The position numbers were made by a program, and so were the translations under genes. DNA of 64,000 nucleotides from Pythium myriotylum (taxonomy: Eukaryota; Oomycota; Peronosporomycetes; Pythiales; Pythiaceae): the NCBI GenBank assembly GCA_023091665.1, contig JALJCQ010000008.1, forward strand, positions 124,001 through 188,000. Direction: 5' to 3'. This document shows, piece by piece, positions 10,477 to 19,451 of this stretch. How positions within the stretch are numbered: position 1 is the stretch's first letter; each line of letters starts with the position of its first letter. The notes beneath the pieces were generated by a model. The model saw only the letters and a program-made list of their open reading frames with translations, did not search any database and was not told the DNA's origin.

Positions 10477-10684
10477 ATGAAACGTAAGGTTTTACACGAT
10501 GGATCCCACGCGAGGTTTTGATGAGGTTTTGTATGCATAAAAAGGGATTTTCAAAGTACCCGAAATTTGCCCATCACTTTTTGCAAGCAAGTTTGGCGCC
10601 AACATCTCCCGCCCAAACGAGTGGCCATGGTTTGCACTGCGTTCGCGGGCTGCACGCCATTCTCGAACTTCCTCCACCCCCGCC

Positions 10685-11809
10685 ATGCCAAGTCGCCCGC
10701 GCCGCACCACCGAGGACCGTTACGAGCGCGCAAAAGCCGAGGAGCGTGTGGTGGCAGCCGCTCGTAGCGGTCAAGACTGGAAACTGGCTGCCCTGTACAA
10801 CGACATCTCGCCAACGAAAGCGTATCGGCTGGTCAACGTCGACCCCGACGCACCGCCGAAGAAGCACGGTGGCGTTCGTCACAACTGCGTAAAGATGACC
10901 ATGGAGGTCATGTGCAAGATCGAAGAGTACATCGACGAGGACTGTCGTGTGACCCTCGCAGCCATGAAAGATCGATTGTTCAACGATCTGCAAGTCCGAG
11001 TGAGCTTGTCGTCCATCCACAGGGCTTTGCAGGGTATGCTCTACCGCCTCAAGCAAGTACGCATTGAGAAGGCGACGATGAACGCGACCGAGAACAAGAC
11101 CAAGCGCCGCAAGTTTGTTGAAGATCTCAACAAGCATATTAGCAACGGTGACATGATCATTTACCACGATGAAACTAACTTTAACATGTATCTGTCACGA
11201 GGCCAGGGGTGGGCGAAGGTCGGCGAACGGGCCACGACGATTCTCCCGCCATCTCGTGGTGTCAACCTTCACGTACAAGGCGCCGTCTCCCCAGGCACTG
11301 GCATTGTGTTGATGAAAATGCATGAGGGGTCAATCAAAAAGGAAGAGAACGCACGATTCGTCGCAGACCTGTTCGTGGCCGCACTGGCTACCGAAGAGTA
11401 CAAGGAGCTCGGACCGGGTCGCAAGGTCGTGATCGTGACCGACAACGCACCAGCTCACAGCCAGGTTGAAGCTCTCGCTCGTGAGTACCTCCTCGCTGAC
11501 GGCATCGTGAACGGATCCAAGTTAGTGTTGCTGCGTCTGGCGCCGTACAGCCCCATGCTCAACCCGATCGAGGGCTGCTGGAACGTGCTCAAGGCTCGTA
11601 TGCGCAAGTTCATCCTCGAGTACAAGGAAGAGCTTCTCGTGCGTGGTGAGTTCGACACGCTCGCAGCGAACCGCATGGCCATCATGAAGAAAGCCGTAGA
11701 CATCGCCATGCCGGCCATCACAAGGAACCTCGTGTTGCGTCACGAGCGCCACTGCTCGCGCGCTTGCTTCTTGGCGGAGCGTGGTGAAGACATGGCTCTC
11801 GGCACGTAA
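10685..11809 (+). CDS. Mariner/IS630-type DDE transposase
   Basis: 374 residues from the ATG at 10685. The N-terminal half (about 1-140) is helix-turn-helix DNA-binding sequence. The DDE_3-type catalytic core shows the three acidic residues in IIYHDETNF, IVTDNAPAH and LAPYSPMLNPIEGCWNVLK. The final Asp/Glu is the Glu of NPIE, so the triad is DDE. No stops, no introns, nearly filling the space between the TIRs. It should be catalytically complete; activity is inference. It acts in the nucleus by cut-and-paste at TA. Confidence 0.93.
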   Translation: MPSRPRRTTEDRYERAKAEERVVAAARSGQDWKLAALYNDISPTKAYRLVNVDPDAPPKKHGGVRHNCVKMTMEVMCKIEEYIDEDCRVTLAAMKDRLFNDLQVRVSLSSIHRALQGMLYRLKQVRIEKATMNATENKTKRRKFVEDLNKHISNGDMIIYHDETNFNMYLSRGQGWAKVGERATTILPPSRGVNLHVQGAVSPGTGIVLMKMHEGSIKKEENARFVADLFVAALATEEYKELGPGRKVVIVTDNAPAHSQVEALAREYLLADGIVNGSKLVLLRLAPYSPMLNPIEGCWNVLKARMRKFILEYKEELLVRGEFDTLAANRMAIMKKAVDIAMPAITRNLVLRHERHCSRACFLAERGEDMALGT

Positions 11810-11915
11810 CAACACTGACAATCTTGGTTGGAAAAAGTGATGGGCAGATTTTGCTTACTTTCAAAATCCTTTTTTATGTACATGGGTGATACCACTGTCA
11901 AACTGGGTTTTTCAC

Positions 11916-11954
11916 CTTGCTTGGTAAATTTTGCAAGTTGCCTGGGAAATGGTG
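11916..11954 (-). repeat. Right TIR of mariner-like element
   Basis: 39-bp inverted copy of 10438-10476, followed by TA. Confidence 0.92.
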
Positions 11955-12514
11955 TAGACGGGGTTGAAGGCGGTGCGCGACGCAAATAATAACACTGTAT
12001 GCTGCGCGCCTGTCTATCACACTCCGTCTGGCTTGCGTCGCGCACTTGTCGCGGTGGAGCTCGCGATTGCCTATCTTGAGAGAGACACACACGGTGGACT
12101 GGACTACTAGGATAGTAGTAATGGGCCGGACTGGCTCCGGCTCTGGCGACGATGCACTCGGCGTTGGCCAGTCTCTTGTTTCTTGTCGGGTGGAACGCCC
12201 CACACCTGTTGCCGCTCACCTTCCAGCGATCTGTGTACACCAGCGAACATCACAGCCGCCACCAAGCCGGCGATCCGTGGGAACGAGTCGGCTTTCCGCG
12301 CAGTTTCAAAATACTGTAAGCTGCACATCGACTGTGCTGGCCTCCACTCTTGAGTGGGTGCATATCCTCCACAGTCCTATCGACTCACTCCTGACACCTC
12401 GTGTGCCGGCCAGCGCAGCCAATCGAGGAGCTGCCCGCTACAGTACACCTGCCCAGTACCTGTGCCCCAGTAACGTCTGCCCCCTACAGTCTTTAGCTTG
12501 GCACCTTTCGGTGG
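11955..12514 (+). repeat. R1 repeat, copy 1
   Basis: About 560 bp starting TAGACGGGGTTGAAGG and ending near GGCACCTTTCGGTGG, almost identical to the second copy split around element B (22895-22937 plus 30958-31480). Sequence diverges completely outside these limits in both copies. No coding frame is convincing. The 3' end can form a short CACC/GGTG hairpin. Family unknown; the mariner element abuts its left end in this copy only. Confidence 0.8.
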
Positions 12515-12769
12515 ACCTGTGGCCCGTGTTACACGGGCCAAGTCGAGACGATTCAAACGATTCGTGTTGGACATCGTTAACGTTATTGTATCAGATCAAG
12601 CTAAACTTGCTGGTCAAAAATGCTCACTTGGGGCAAATGTAGCGTCACCTGAACACATCCTTAGTAGAAATAATAGTAGTCGCCGTGTCACCGCAGTGAG
12701 TTCATGCTGGGCGAGTATACCTTGCCCGGCGACGTTCCATACCATCGGACTTCACCTCATTTGCAACCA

Positions 12770-13060
12770 CATTAGCAATGATACGCACCCGATAGCTGGA
12801 GCTGAGTGCATTCCTGAACTTACCGTGGGTCAATCGGGCTGGCCAGCCAGGGCTGTAAATCGGAAGTGGTGAGCTGGGACACGCCAGCAAGGCCTGTCGG
12901 TGGGGTGGCGTGCGAGGCTCGTGAGAGCTGTGTCCGTCGCGTGGGTGGTCTGTGCGATGGCCATGGAATTGTGCGCCGTCACTTGGTGGTAGTAGTGGGG
13001 ACGCTGACCATGTTGGTACAGCGTCTCGCTCGGAGATAGATCAGAGGCAACGAAGGCCAC
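12770..13060 (-). mobile_element. Decayed LINE RNase H/3' end fragment
   Basis: Minus-strand similarity to 32690-32930: shared protein remnants around HATDTAL and shared nucleotide blocks such as ATAGCTGGAGCT. Both look like the final part of a LINE RNase H domain and its 3' flank. Heavily mutated. Confidence 0.5.
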
Positions 13061-13223
13061 GATGTTGGACATTTTTATGTAGACGTTGAGATGGCCTACG
13101 TGTGAACTCAGACCCTACCCGCTCATCCACCTGGTCCCCGTAAGGAGTGGCTGGACGCACACGTGCCTTCTCCGATATAGTTACCAACCGAGCGCAGCAA
13201 CGTCGGTGGCATTTCACCTGTCT

Positions 13224-13228
13224 GCAAC
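13224..13228 (+). repeat. 5-bp target site duplication of element C (left)
   Basis: GCAAC directly before the 5' LTR, repeated at 22101-22105 directly after the 3' LTR. Confidence 0.9.
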
Positions 13229-13519
13229 TGAAGCGGACCATGCGGATCCAGCTGAGATCTAGGTCAGCGCTGCTTCCAAGGATAACGGTTTGATTATAGA
13301 AAGAGTACAAATAGCTGGCCAGTTGGCTAGTTGAGCGAGCCTAGTCGGGTCAGACTAGCAAACGCTGGAAAGAATAGGAGGCCGTCTCTTCCTGGACAGT
13401 CGTGGGACTGGCAAGAGCGGTCCTCGGATTTGGTCATTCGGGAATCAACTACAGAGAATATAAGTTGGTGACTTGGGAGTTCCAGCTCCCACGACGGTGT
13501 TTCGGCTTGACACACTACA
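13229..13519 (+). repeat. 5' LTR of element C
   Basis: 291 bp, TG...CA ends, nearly identical to 21810-22100. Confidence 0.94.
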
Positions 13520-13588
13520 AAGTATACTTTAGTCGGTAGTGTCAGCGACGCACGAGAACGACGACCAAGGTCAACGGCCACGGAACTA

Positions 13589-15762
13589 TGGCCGACAACG
13601 ATCAAGGACACATGGGTGTGGCTCTGTTCACGCCCATCGCACCACCTAAGCTCGTCTCCATCTCGCACGCCGATCTCGTAGAGTGGAAGAAGAAGCGCCT
13701 GGAGTACGAGGCGCAGGCAACATGGAGAAGATGGCAGATCTTCTCGTCTCGGTGAAGAACTCTATGGACCGCCGGCTGCTCAAGGCCTGCTGCGAGTACG
13801 AGTGGGATGTGGACGAGGAAGATCTGACAGAGGAGCAGTTAAACGAATACCTCGATGCTATCATCAAGAGCATCAAGAATGAGACTCTGCCTGATGTCGA
13901 CCATATCTTTGGCACTAGTCTGAAGATGGACATGAAGGAGACCGACGTGAAGGCGAGGATCATGAAGTACTTCGCACTGTTTGATCAATTGGTGGCGGAG
14001 CATGGTATCACCAGTCTCTTCGAAGGAGACAAGGGCCTGAAGGAGAAGTGCAAGCTGCTGCGTGAGCATCTACAACCCTCGGGTCTACGTTCGGCGGTGG
14101 AGCAGGCGCTCCGCTACGGTGATGACAAAGCCAAGAATCTGCCAAAGCTTCTCTACAGGCTGGTGAAAGAGAAAGCGCTCGAGCAAGACAAGTTGTACCA
14201 CCTACGTAAGCAGGGTGAGCGAGAGCCTTCGCGTGGTAAGAGTGCTGGCCACCAGCAAGGCAAACATCACCAAGGACGCAGCAAGCAGTGGAAAGTCCCA
14301 TCAGATGGTAAGCGAAAGTACGAATTCCGCAAAGGGAACGTAGGAAAGGGACAGCAACCACCGGAAAAGCCAGTGACGGAATCAAAGTCCCGAGATGAAT
14401 CTGCGACAGGGGTGAGCTGTTTCAAATGTGGTGGACCGCACTACAAAGTCGAGTGCCCGGAACTCACCGAGGCGGAAAGAGAGAAACTCATGGAGCGCCA
14501 ACAGAAGAAGAAAGGCAAGCTCAAAAACGTCAAGAGGATGCATTCTGATGATCCAAATGGACCTGTCGCGTGGCTGAACGGGCTGATCAAGGTGCCCTAC
14601 TGCGCTGACAGCGGCTCGGATGACAATCTGATTTCTCGGCGCCATGTCGAATTGCTCCAAACGATGGACCAAACAGTTACAGTGGTGAGATTGGAAAGTC
14701 CCGCGAAAGGCAAGGCAATCGGAGGACAGATTGTGGAGTCGTCCGAGGTCGTTTATCTCAGGATCACGATGGAGACCGCGGCCGGTCCAGTGAGACTCCA
14801 AGAGCCAAAGCGATGCGTCGTCCTCGACCTAGACGAAGGAGAGTTGATCGTAGGCAACAGTCTGCTCAAGGAGCTCGGGATCGATGTGGGCGGGCAGCTC
14901 GAGATGCTGGCGACCCAGAACATCGAGGAAAGTGACCCACTTGAACCAGATGAAGACCTCGATGTCGGAGTAGGGGTTCCAGCGGGTCCAATCGAGCCAG
15001 TGTTAGAGGCGATGCTGGTTCGTGCACTCCAGCGTGGACTGCCGCACGTGAGCAAAGAGCGACTGCGAGTGCTGATTTACATGTACGATATATGGCGTTT
15101 GGTCCTTGGCGACGACCCGCCGGCTGATGTACCGCCACTGAAGCTGAAGCTGAAGGTCGGCGCGCAGCCGTACAAGTGCCGCGCAAGACGATACAGCCCA
15201 GAGAAATCGGAGTTTCTGGCGAGCTTCAACGCCGAGTTAGTGCGACTTGGTTGGGTGTACCAGAACAAGGCCAGCCGATGGGCCTGTCCTGCGGTGCCGG
15301 TGCGTAAAGCCAAGTCCAATGAATTCCGACAGACCAACGAATATCGACCGGTGAACTCGGTGACAGACGGCATCGTCGGATTGATGCCAAATTTGCATGT
15401 GGTGCTTGAACGGTGCAGGGGCAAGAAATACTACGCGGTGTTTGACTTTCTGAAGGGTTTCTGGCAACTGCCCCTCGACAAGGACAGCCAAGAGATCCTA
15501 AGCTACATGACCGACCGAGGGGTGTTCACACCCACGAGAGTACCACAAGGATGTACAGATGCATCTCTACATTTTCAGGCCACGATGGAGCTCGTGTTGG
15601 AGGAATTGCTGTACAAGAACGTCCTCGTCTGGATTGACGATGTGCTGGTGTTCGCGGACACGGTGGAGGAGCTACTGACTGTGCTGGAGCGACTTTTTGG
15701 TCTGCTCAACGCTCGTGGGCTCAAGCTGAGTCCCAAGAAGAGCGAGCTTTTCCTCACCGAGG
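13589..15762 (+). pseudogene. gag-pol of element C, 5' part (gag, protease, start of RT)
   Basis: The likely start is the ATG at 13589 (MADNDQGHMGVALF), which is one frame off the main gag frame; a one-base change near 13705 is needed to join them. The main frame then runs through a helical gag, a CCHC knuckle (CFKCGGPHYKVEC, near 14420), an aspartic protease site ADSGSD near 14610 (Ser-Asp instead of the usual Ala-Thr), and RT with VFDFLKGFWQLPL, VPQGCTDASLHF and WIDDVLVFAD. At 15763 the frame meets the piggyBac insertion; it continues in phase at 19452 if the transposon and one TTAA are ignored. Confidence 0.9.
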
Positions 15763-15766
15763 TTAA
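15763..15766. repeat. TTAA target site, left flank of piggyBac-like element
   Basis: TTAA immediately before the TIR CCCATCAAGCCCC; a second TTAA is at 19448-19451. Confidence 0.93.
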
Positions 15767-15779
15767 CCCATCAAGCCCC
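15767..15779 (+). repeat. Left TIR of piggyBac-like element
   Basis: CCCATCAAGCCCC, perfect inverted match to 19435-19447. Confidence 0.93.
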
Positions 15780-17574
15780 GGCCATATCCCGAATATTCGG
15801 GATATAAATAAGCTTGATTTGACTATATACTAGGGTCAGGTTAATAATTGTCCGTGAGGTTATCTACAAACTTTTCGCACCCAATGGGATAACGATCCCG
15901 TCTCTTCGGGTTAGGTTTGGTTGAGGCCAAAAGTGAGTCGCGTCCCAGATGAGAGGGGTGTTATTCGGGGTCACACCTGGTTGAACAACAGAAGGAAATT
16001 GATGAACATGATAACGTCCGAGGAAATCTTCGAGGAGATGATCAAGCGTGGGTGGAAGGCGAAGTTCCCGAGCGCGCGCAGCCTCCGCCGTGAGTACGAA
16101 TACTTCGACTCAGCGGTTCCAGCCAAGGAGAGGAAGGAAGGCGTGAGCTGGTTCCGCAACAAAGCCGCTCTCGTTGCGTATGGACGCAAGCTTCTCTCTA
16201 CAGAGAAAGCTGACCGCGTTCCCAGCCCATTTGCCGCCTCCACTACAACAGCGCCAGACCCAGTCCCCAGTGCGCAGCCACAAAGCGAAGTCTCCAGCGC
16301 CGCCGCCAAGCGCACCATCCACGGCTGCCACCCACCCACGAAGCGAAGCCCCGGTCGAGCCAGCGCCAGCCACAGTCAACAGCGCACCCGCGACGAGCCC
16401 GCGAGCAATGACGGCTCCTTCTACCCCCCGCCAGTCGCCAGACCCCTCTATCGTCGGGTCGACACCTGCTTCCACTGTCCCATTGACCACCACATCCTCC
16501 ACCCCTGTACTGACCGCAGCCCCGTCGACCGCTCAGCGACGTCAGAATCCAGGCAAGCGCAAGCGTCGCGAGCGGTCCCCATCACCGCAGCAATCGCATG
16601 GCCGTGTCTCACCACACGACGAGCTCAATCATGGTGTGGATGAAGTCCACGAGTTTCTCAGCTCGGACGGTGGTAGTGACGATGATGATGATGCCGATGG
16701 GTTTGTGCTCGTTGACAGACGGCCTGAGAACTCGAATGTATCCAACCAGAGTGAAGATCAACTCGGTGTTGACGATCTCCTTACTGCCACGGGCGAGTTC
16801 AGCAAAAAAGAAATGGCCGCGATGGCAACTTCGGGGTGGAAACGCCAAACGGGTGTGCACCAAATGCAACCAGATTTGCACAACGACGTTGCAAGCCCAT
16901 CGCGAGCAGCATCGGCAGCCGCCGCGTCAGGCAATTTGCTCGATCTCTTTTTTTTTCTTTCTACCTCGCGCGTTTTGGCTCGATGTCGCTCAACAGACGA
17001 ACCTTTACGAAGTGCAGAGTCGTTTGTCTGTAGCGACTAGGCGTCTGGAACGCCAGCTGTCTCGTTTGGCACGCGATGGTGTCATACTCACACCAGCATC
17101 CCGGCAAGCGCGCGAGCAAGGTATCCTTCAGGAGCTTGCTCAGTTTCAAGCTATTGGTGCTCACGAGATTTTGCATTTTGTCGGCCTACTTATTGCTCGT
17201 GTCATTTCGCCTCAGCGACGTAAGATCGCCGACCATTTTGTCAAGCATCGGCGCGGGGTGGTTCATGTTGGGACGTGGAGTCAGGTGATGAGCAAGCGAC
17301 GATTTGAAGAAATCAATCGAAATTTGCATTTCACGGACAACAAGGACCCGTTGGCCAATGTGGATCGCATATGGAAGATCCGGCCCGTCATTGATTGCCT
17401 CCAGAAAATTTTCGCTGCCGGCATGGAGATTGGTCGATGGGTCAGCTTCGACGAGATGGTGATCCCATCGCGTAGCTCAATGAACACAGCCCGTATCTAC
17501 ATCAAGAATAAGCCACACAAGTACGGCACGAAGCCGTTTGCAATTTGCTGTGCAGTAACACACTACTGCTCAAG

Positions 17575-17666
17575 GTCCGTACCCCAAAATTTCGGGATAG
17601 CTTCGGGATAAAGTTTTGGTTGTCATGACTAACCCGTACATAAACCGGATGTTCGGGATAACGTAG
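17575..17666 (+). other. Intron 1 of piggyBac-like transposase
   Basis: 92 bp, GTCCGT...ACGTAG, CTAAC branch-like site, phase 2. Splicing joins two parts of the catalytic domain in frame. The intron contains AAATTTCGGGATA, TTCGGGATAAAG and TTCGGGATAAC, echoes of the terminal palindromes. Confidence 0.82.
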
Positions 17667-18581
17667 GATCGAGATGTACTGCGGCCCACGCAAAGGCGCC
17701 ACCGCATCCGAGACGAAGGGCGGACCGATTGCTGTTGTCCGCAACCTGAATGCATTATGGCCCGCACCAGATAAGACCAAGAAGCGGATAGTTGTCATGG
17801 ATCGCGAGTACACCAGTGTCTCGCTCGCGATTCAACTCGAGCGCATGGGGTTTTACTCTGTCGGAACTATCAATCCTCTTCGCCAAGGGTATCCAAAAGA
17901 TCTCCGTGGTGCCAACGTGAGCGAGATGGTGCGAGGTCAACATAAAATACTTGTCAACAAGAAACACAAGAACGTCGTGGCCACCGTGTGGGTGGACAAG
18001 CGCCAGGTAAGCTTTTTGAGCTGTGGATTATCAGCGGCCCAAACATCTGTTCTGCGGAAGAATCAAACTGGTGTTCGCGAGACCGTTCCTTGCCCCCAGC
18101 TCGTATCGGACTACAACCGATACATGGCAGGTGTCGACAGTCATGATCAACTCCGTCTGCAACGCTACTCTATCCAGATGACGCACCGAAGCAAAAAATA
18201 CTACAAGACTCTGTTTTACGGATTGCTCGACATGGCAATTGTGAACGCATTTGTGATTCATCGCGTCCATGCTGAACGAATCGGCGAGGTTCCAATGTCG
18301 CACGCAGATTTCCTTGAGTTGCTCCACGAGGAGCTCATCAATGTATCTCCAGCGGACTTCAACGACAATGAGCCTCCAATGCCCAGCTCGTCTGGTATAA
18401 GAGTGTCGGCGGCGCCTGTCGATGCGAGAATTCCACGAGACCCGTCCCAGCCTTCACATCGGCTAGTCAAGTCAGCTGACAAGAACGCCAAGGGTTACAT
18501 AATTGGACGGACCTGCAAAGTGTGTTCTGTGTTGACACCACGGCAAGATGGCCAGAGATTCCGCGTGAAGGAGAGCAAGTG

Positions 18582-18666
18582 GTACGTATCCCGTAATTTC
18601 GGGTTAAGTTCGGACGTCAAAGGGATATTGGAGGCTAACCAGAACATATCCCGAAATGTGTGATAG
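18582..18666 (+). other. Intron 2 of piggyBac-like transposase
   Basis: 85 bp, GTACGT...TGATAG, CTAAC branch-like site, phase 2. Splicing joins ESKW to the HCDTC zinc residues in frame. Its first 35 bases align with intron 1, and ATCCCG..TTTCGGG and TATCCCGAAA motifs are present. Confidence 0.82.
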
Positions 18667-19099
18667 GCACTGTGACACTTGTAGGCATGGATCGCGGGTG
18701 GTGTATCTGTGCCCTGATGCGAGGCACATCGATTCGGTTGATATGAGATCGTGTTTCCAGATATGGCACGAGGCATGGGCAAACGGATTGGCTATACCTG
18801 CTACTGCTCCCGTCCAGATCCGGTTTCGCCGGACGAAAGCGCAGTTGGAGTCCGCCTCGGCGCCACAAGAGTCAAAGAGAGAAGAAAATTCAAGCGATGA
18901 AAACACCTAGACTGCTGTAGACTGAGGTCACGTGAAGATGACGCCTAGACTGCGGAGGAGCCAGATACAGTTAGGAGCACGATGAAACAGGAGACTGTGT
19001 GAAACGACAGACATACCTTGGCCATGTAGCTCTTGTACTGAGCCAATCTTCTCGTGTCGTGTCAAGAAGGCGCTAAGTGAGTTGGGCAAGCGCGCACGA

Positions 19100-19176
19100 G
19101 CGCGCACTTCTGCGCGATTCGCGCCATTTATATCTATCATTTTGATAAATGGCGCGAATCGCGCAGGAGTGCGCGC
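19100..19176. repeat. Near-perfect 33-bp inverted repeat inside the piggyBac element
   Basis: Arms GCGCGCACTTCTGCGCGATT... (19100-19132) and its inverted copy ending at 19176, with one mismatch and a loop of about 10 bases. Could be a tiny MITE or a structural element of the transposon 3' region. Confidence 0.8.
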
Positions 19177-19434
19177 TCCCAGAGCCCCTAAGAAGGGTTT
19201 GGCGCGCGCAGGAAGTGGAGTTCAAAGAGGGTGGCGGGGATTTGTAGTCTGCTCGCTGGCGAGCCGGTGATTGGTGGAATCAACAAATGTCCTTTTTATG
19301 CGTAACGACAAAGTGATGACAACAAAGGAAACACTTGATCTTTGTATAGAGGGTGTAAAGACGATCACACTGAGAAATTTCCGATTATCCCGAAAATTCG
19401 GGATAGATTGCTTATCCCGAAATTTCGGGATAAT

Positions 19435-19447
19435 GGGGCTTGATGGG
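19435..19447 (-). repeat. Right TIR of piggyBac-like element
   Basis: Inverted copy of CCCATCAAGCCCC, followed by TTAA at 19448-19451. Confidence 0.93.
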
Positions 19448-19451
19448 TTAA

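Larger units (their letters stand above)
10438..11954 (+). mobile_element. Complete mariner/IS630-like transposon with 39-bp TIRs
   Basis: The ends are inverted copies of CACCATTTCCCAGGCAACTT extending to 39 bp (10438-10476 and 11916-11954), flanked by TA at 10436-10437 and 11955-11956, the target duplication of the Tc1/mariner superfamily. Length 1,517 bp with one open transposase. The TIRs are identical by eye over 39 bp and the ORF is intact, so the copy may be recent. Confidence 0.93.
16002..18910 (+). pseudogene. piggyBac-like transposase, three visible exons with 5' frame breaks
   Basis: Start taken at ATG 16002 (MNMITSEEIFEEM). The 5' half uses three frames: basic N-terminus, then Pro/Ser-rich and acidic sequence (LSSDGGSDDDDDADGF), then a switch near 16950 at a T-rich run into the catalytic part. 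From there two GT-AG introns (17575-17666, 18582-18666) keep phase. Catalytic Asp residues: SFDEMVIP (near 17450), VVMDREYTS (near 17800), YMAGVDSHDQLR (near 18130). After intron 2 a Cys-rich domain (CKVC before, HCDTCRHGSRVVYLCP after) resembles the piggyBac terminal zinc domain that binds transposon ends. The core looks intact; whether the 5' frame changes are further introns or mutations cannot be settled by eye. Confidence 0.85.
15767..19447 (+). mobile_element. piggyBac-like transposon inserted in element C
   Basis: 3,681 bp flanked by TTAA on both sides. Perfect 13-bp TIRs CCCATCAAGCCCC at 15767-15779 and (inverted) 19435-19447, each followed internally by ATCCCGAA/TTCGGGAT palindromes (15785-15804; 19385-19405; 19412-19433). 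It carries a transposase with DDE_Tnp_1_7 motifs and a C-terminal Cys-rich domain. Insertion is clean: the retroelement frame matches up on either side. Confidence 0.95.

Noticed and set aside
11740..12240. 166-codon minus-strand frame spanning the mariner end and R1
   Set aside because: Crosses a transposon boundary, so it cannot be an ancestral gene; no motif.
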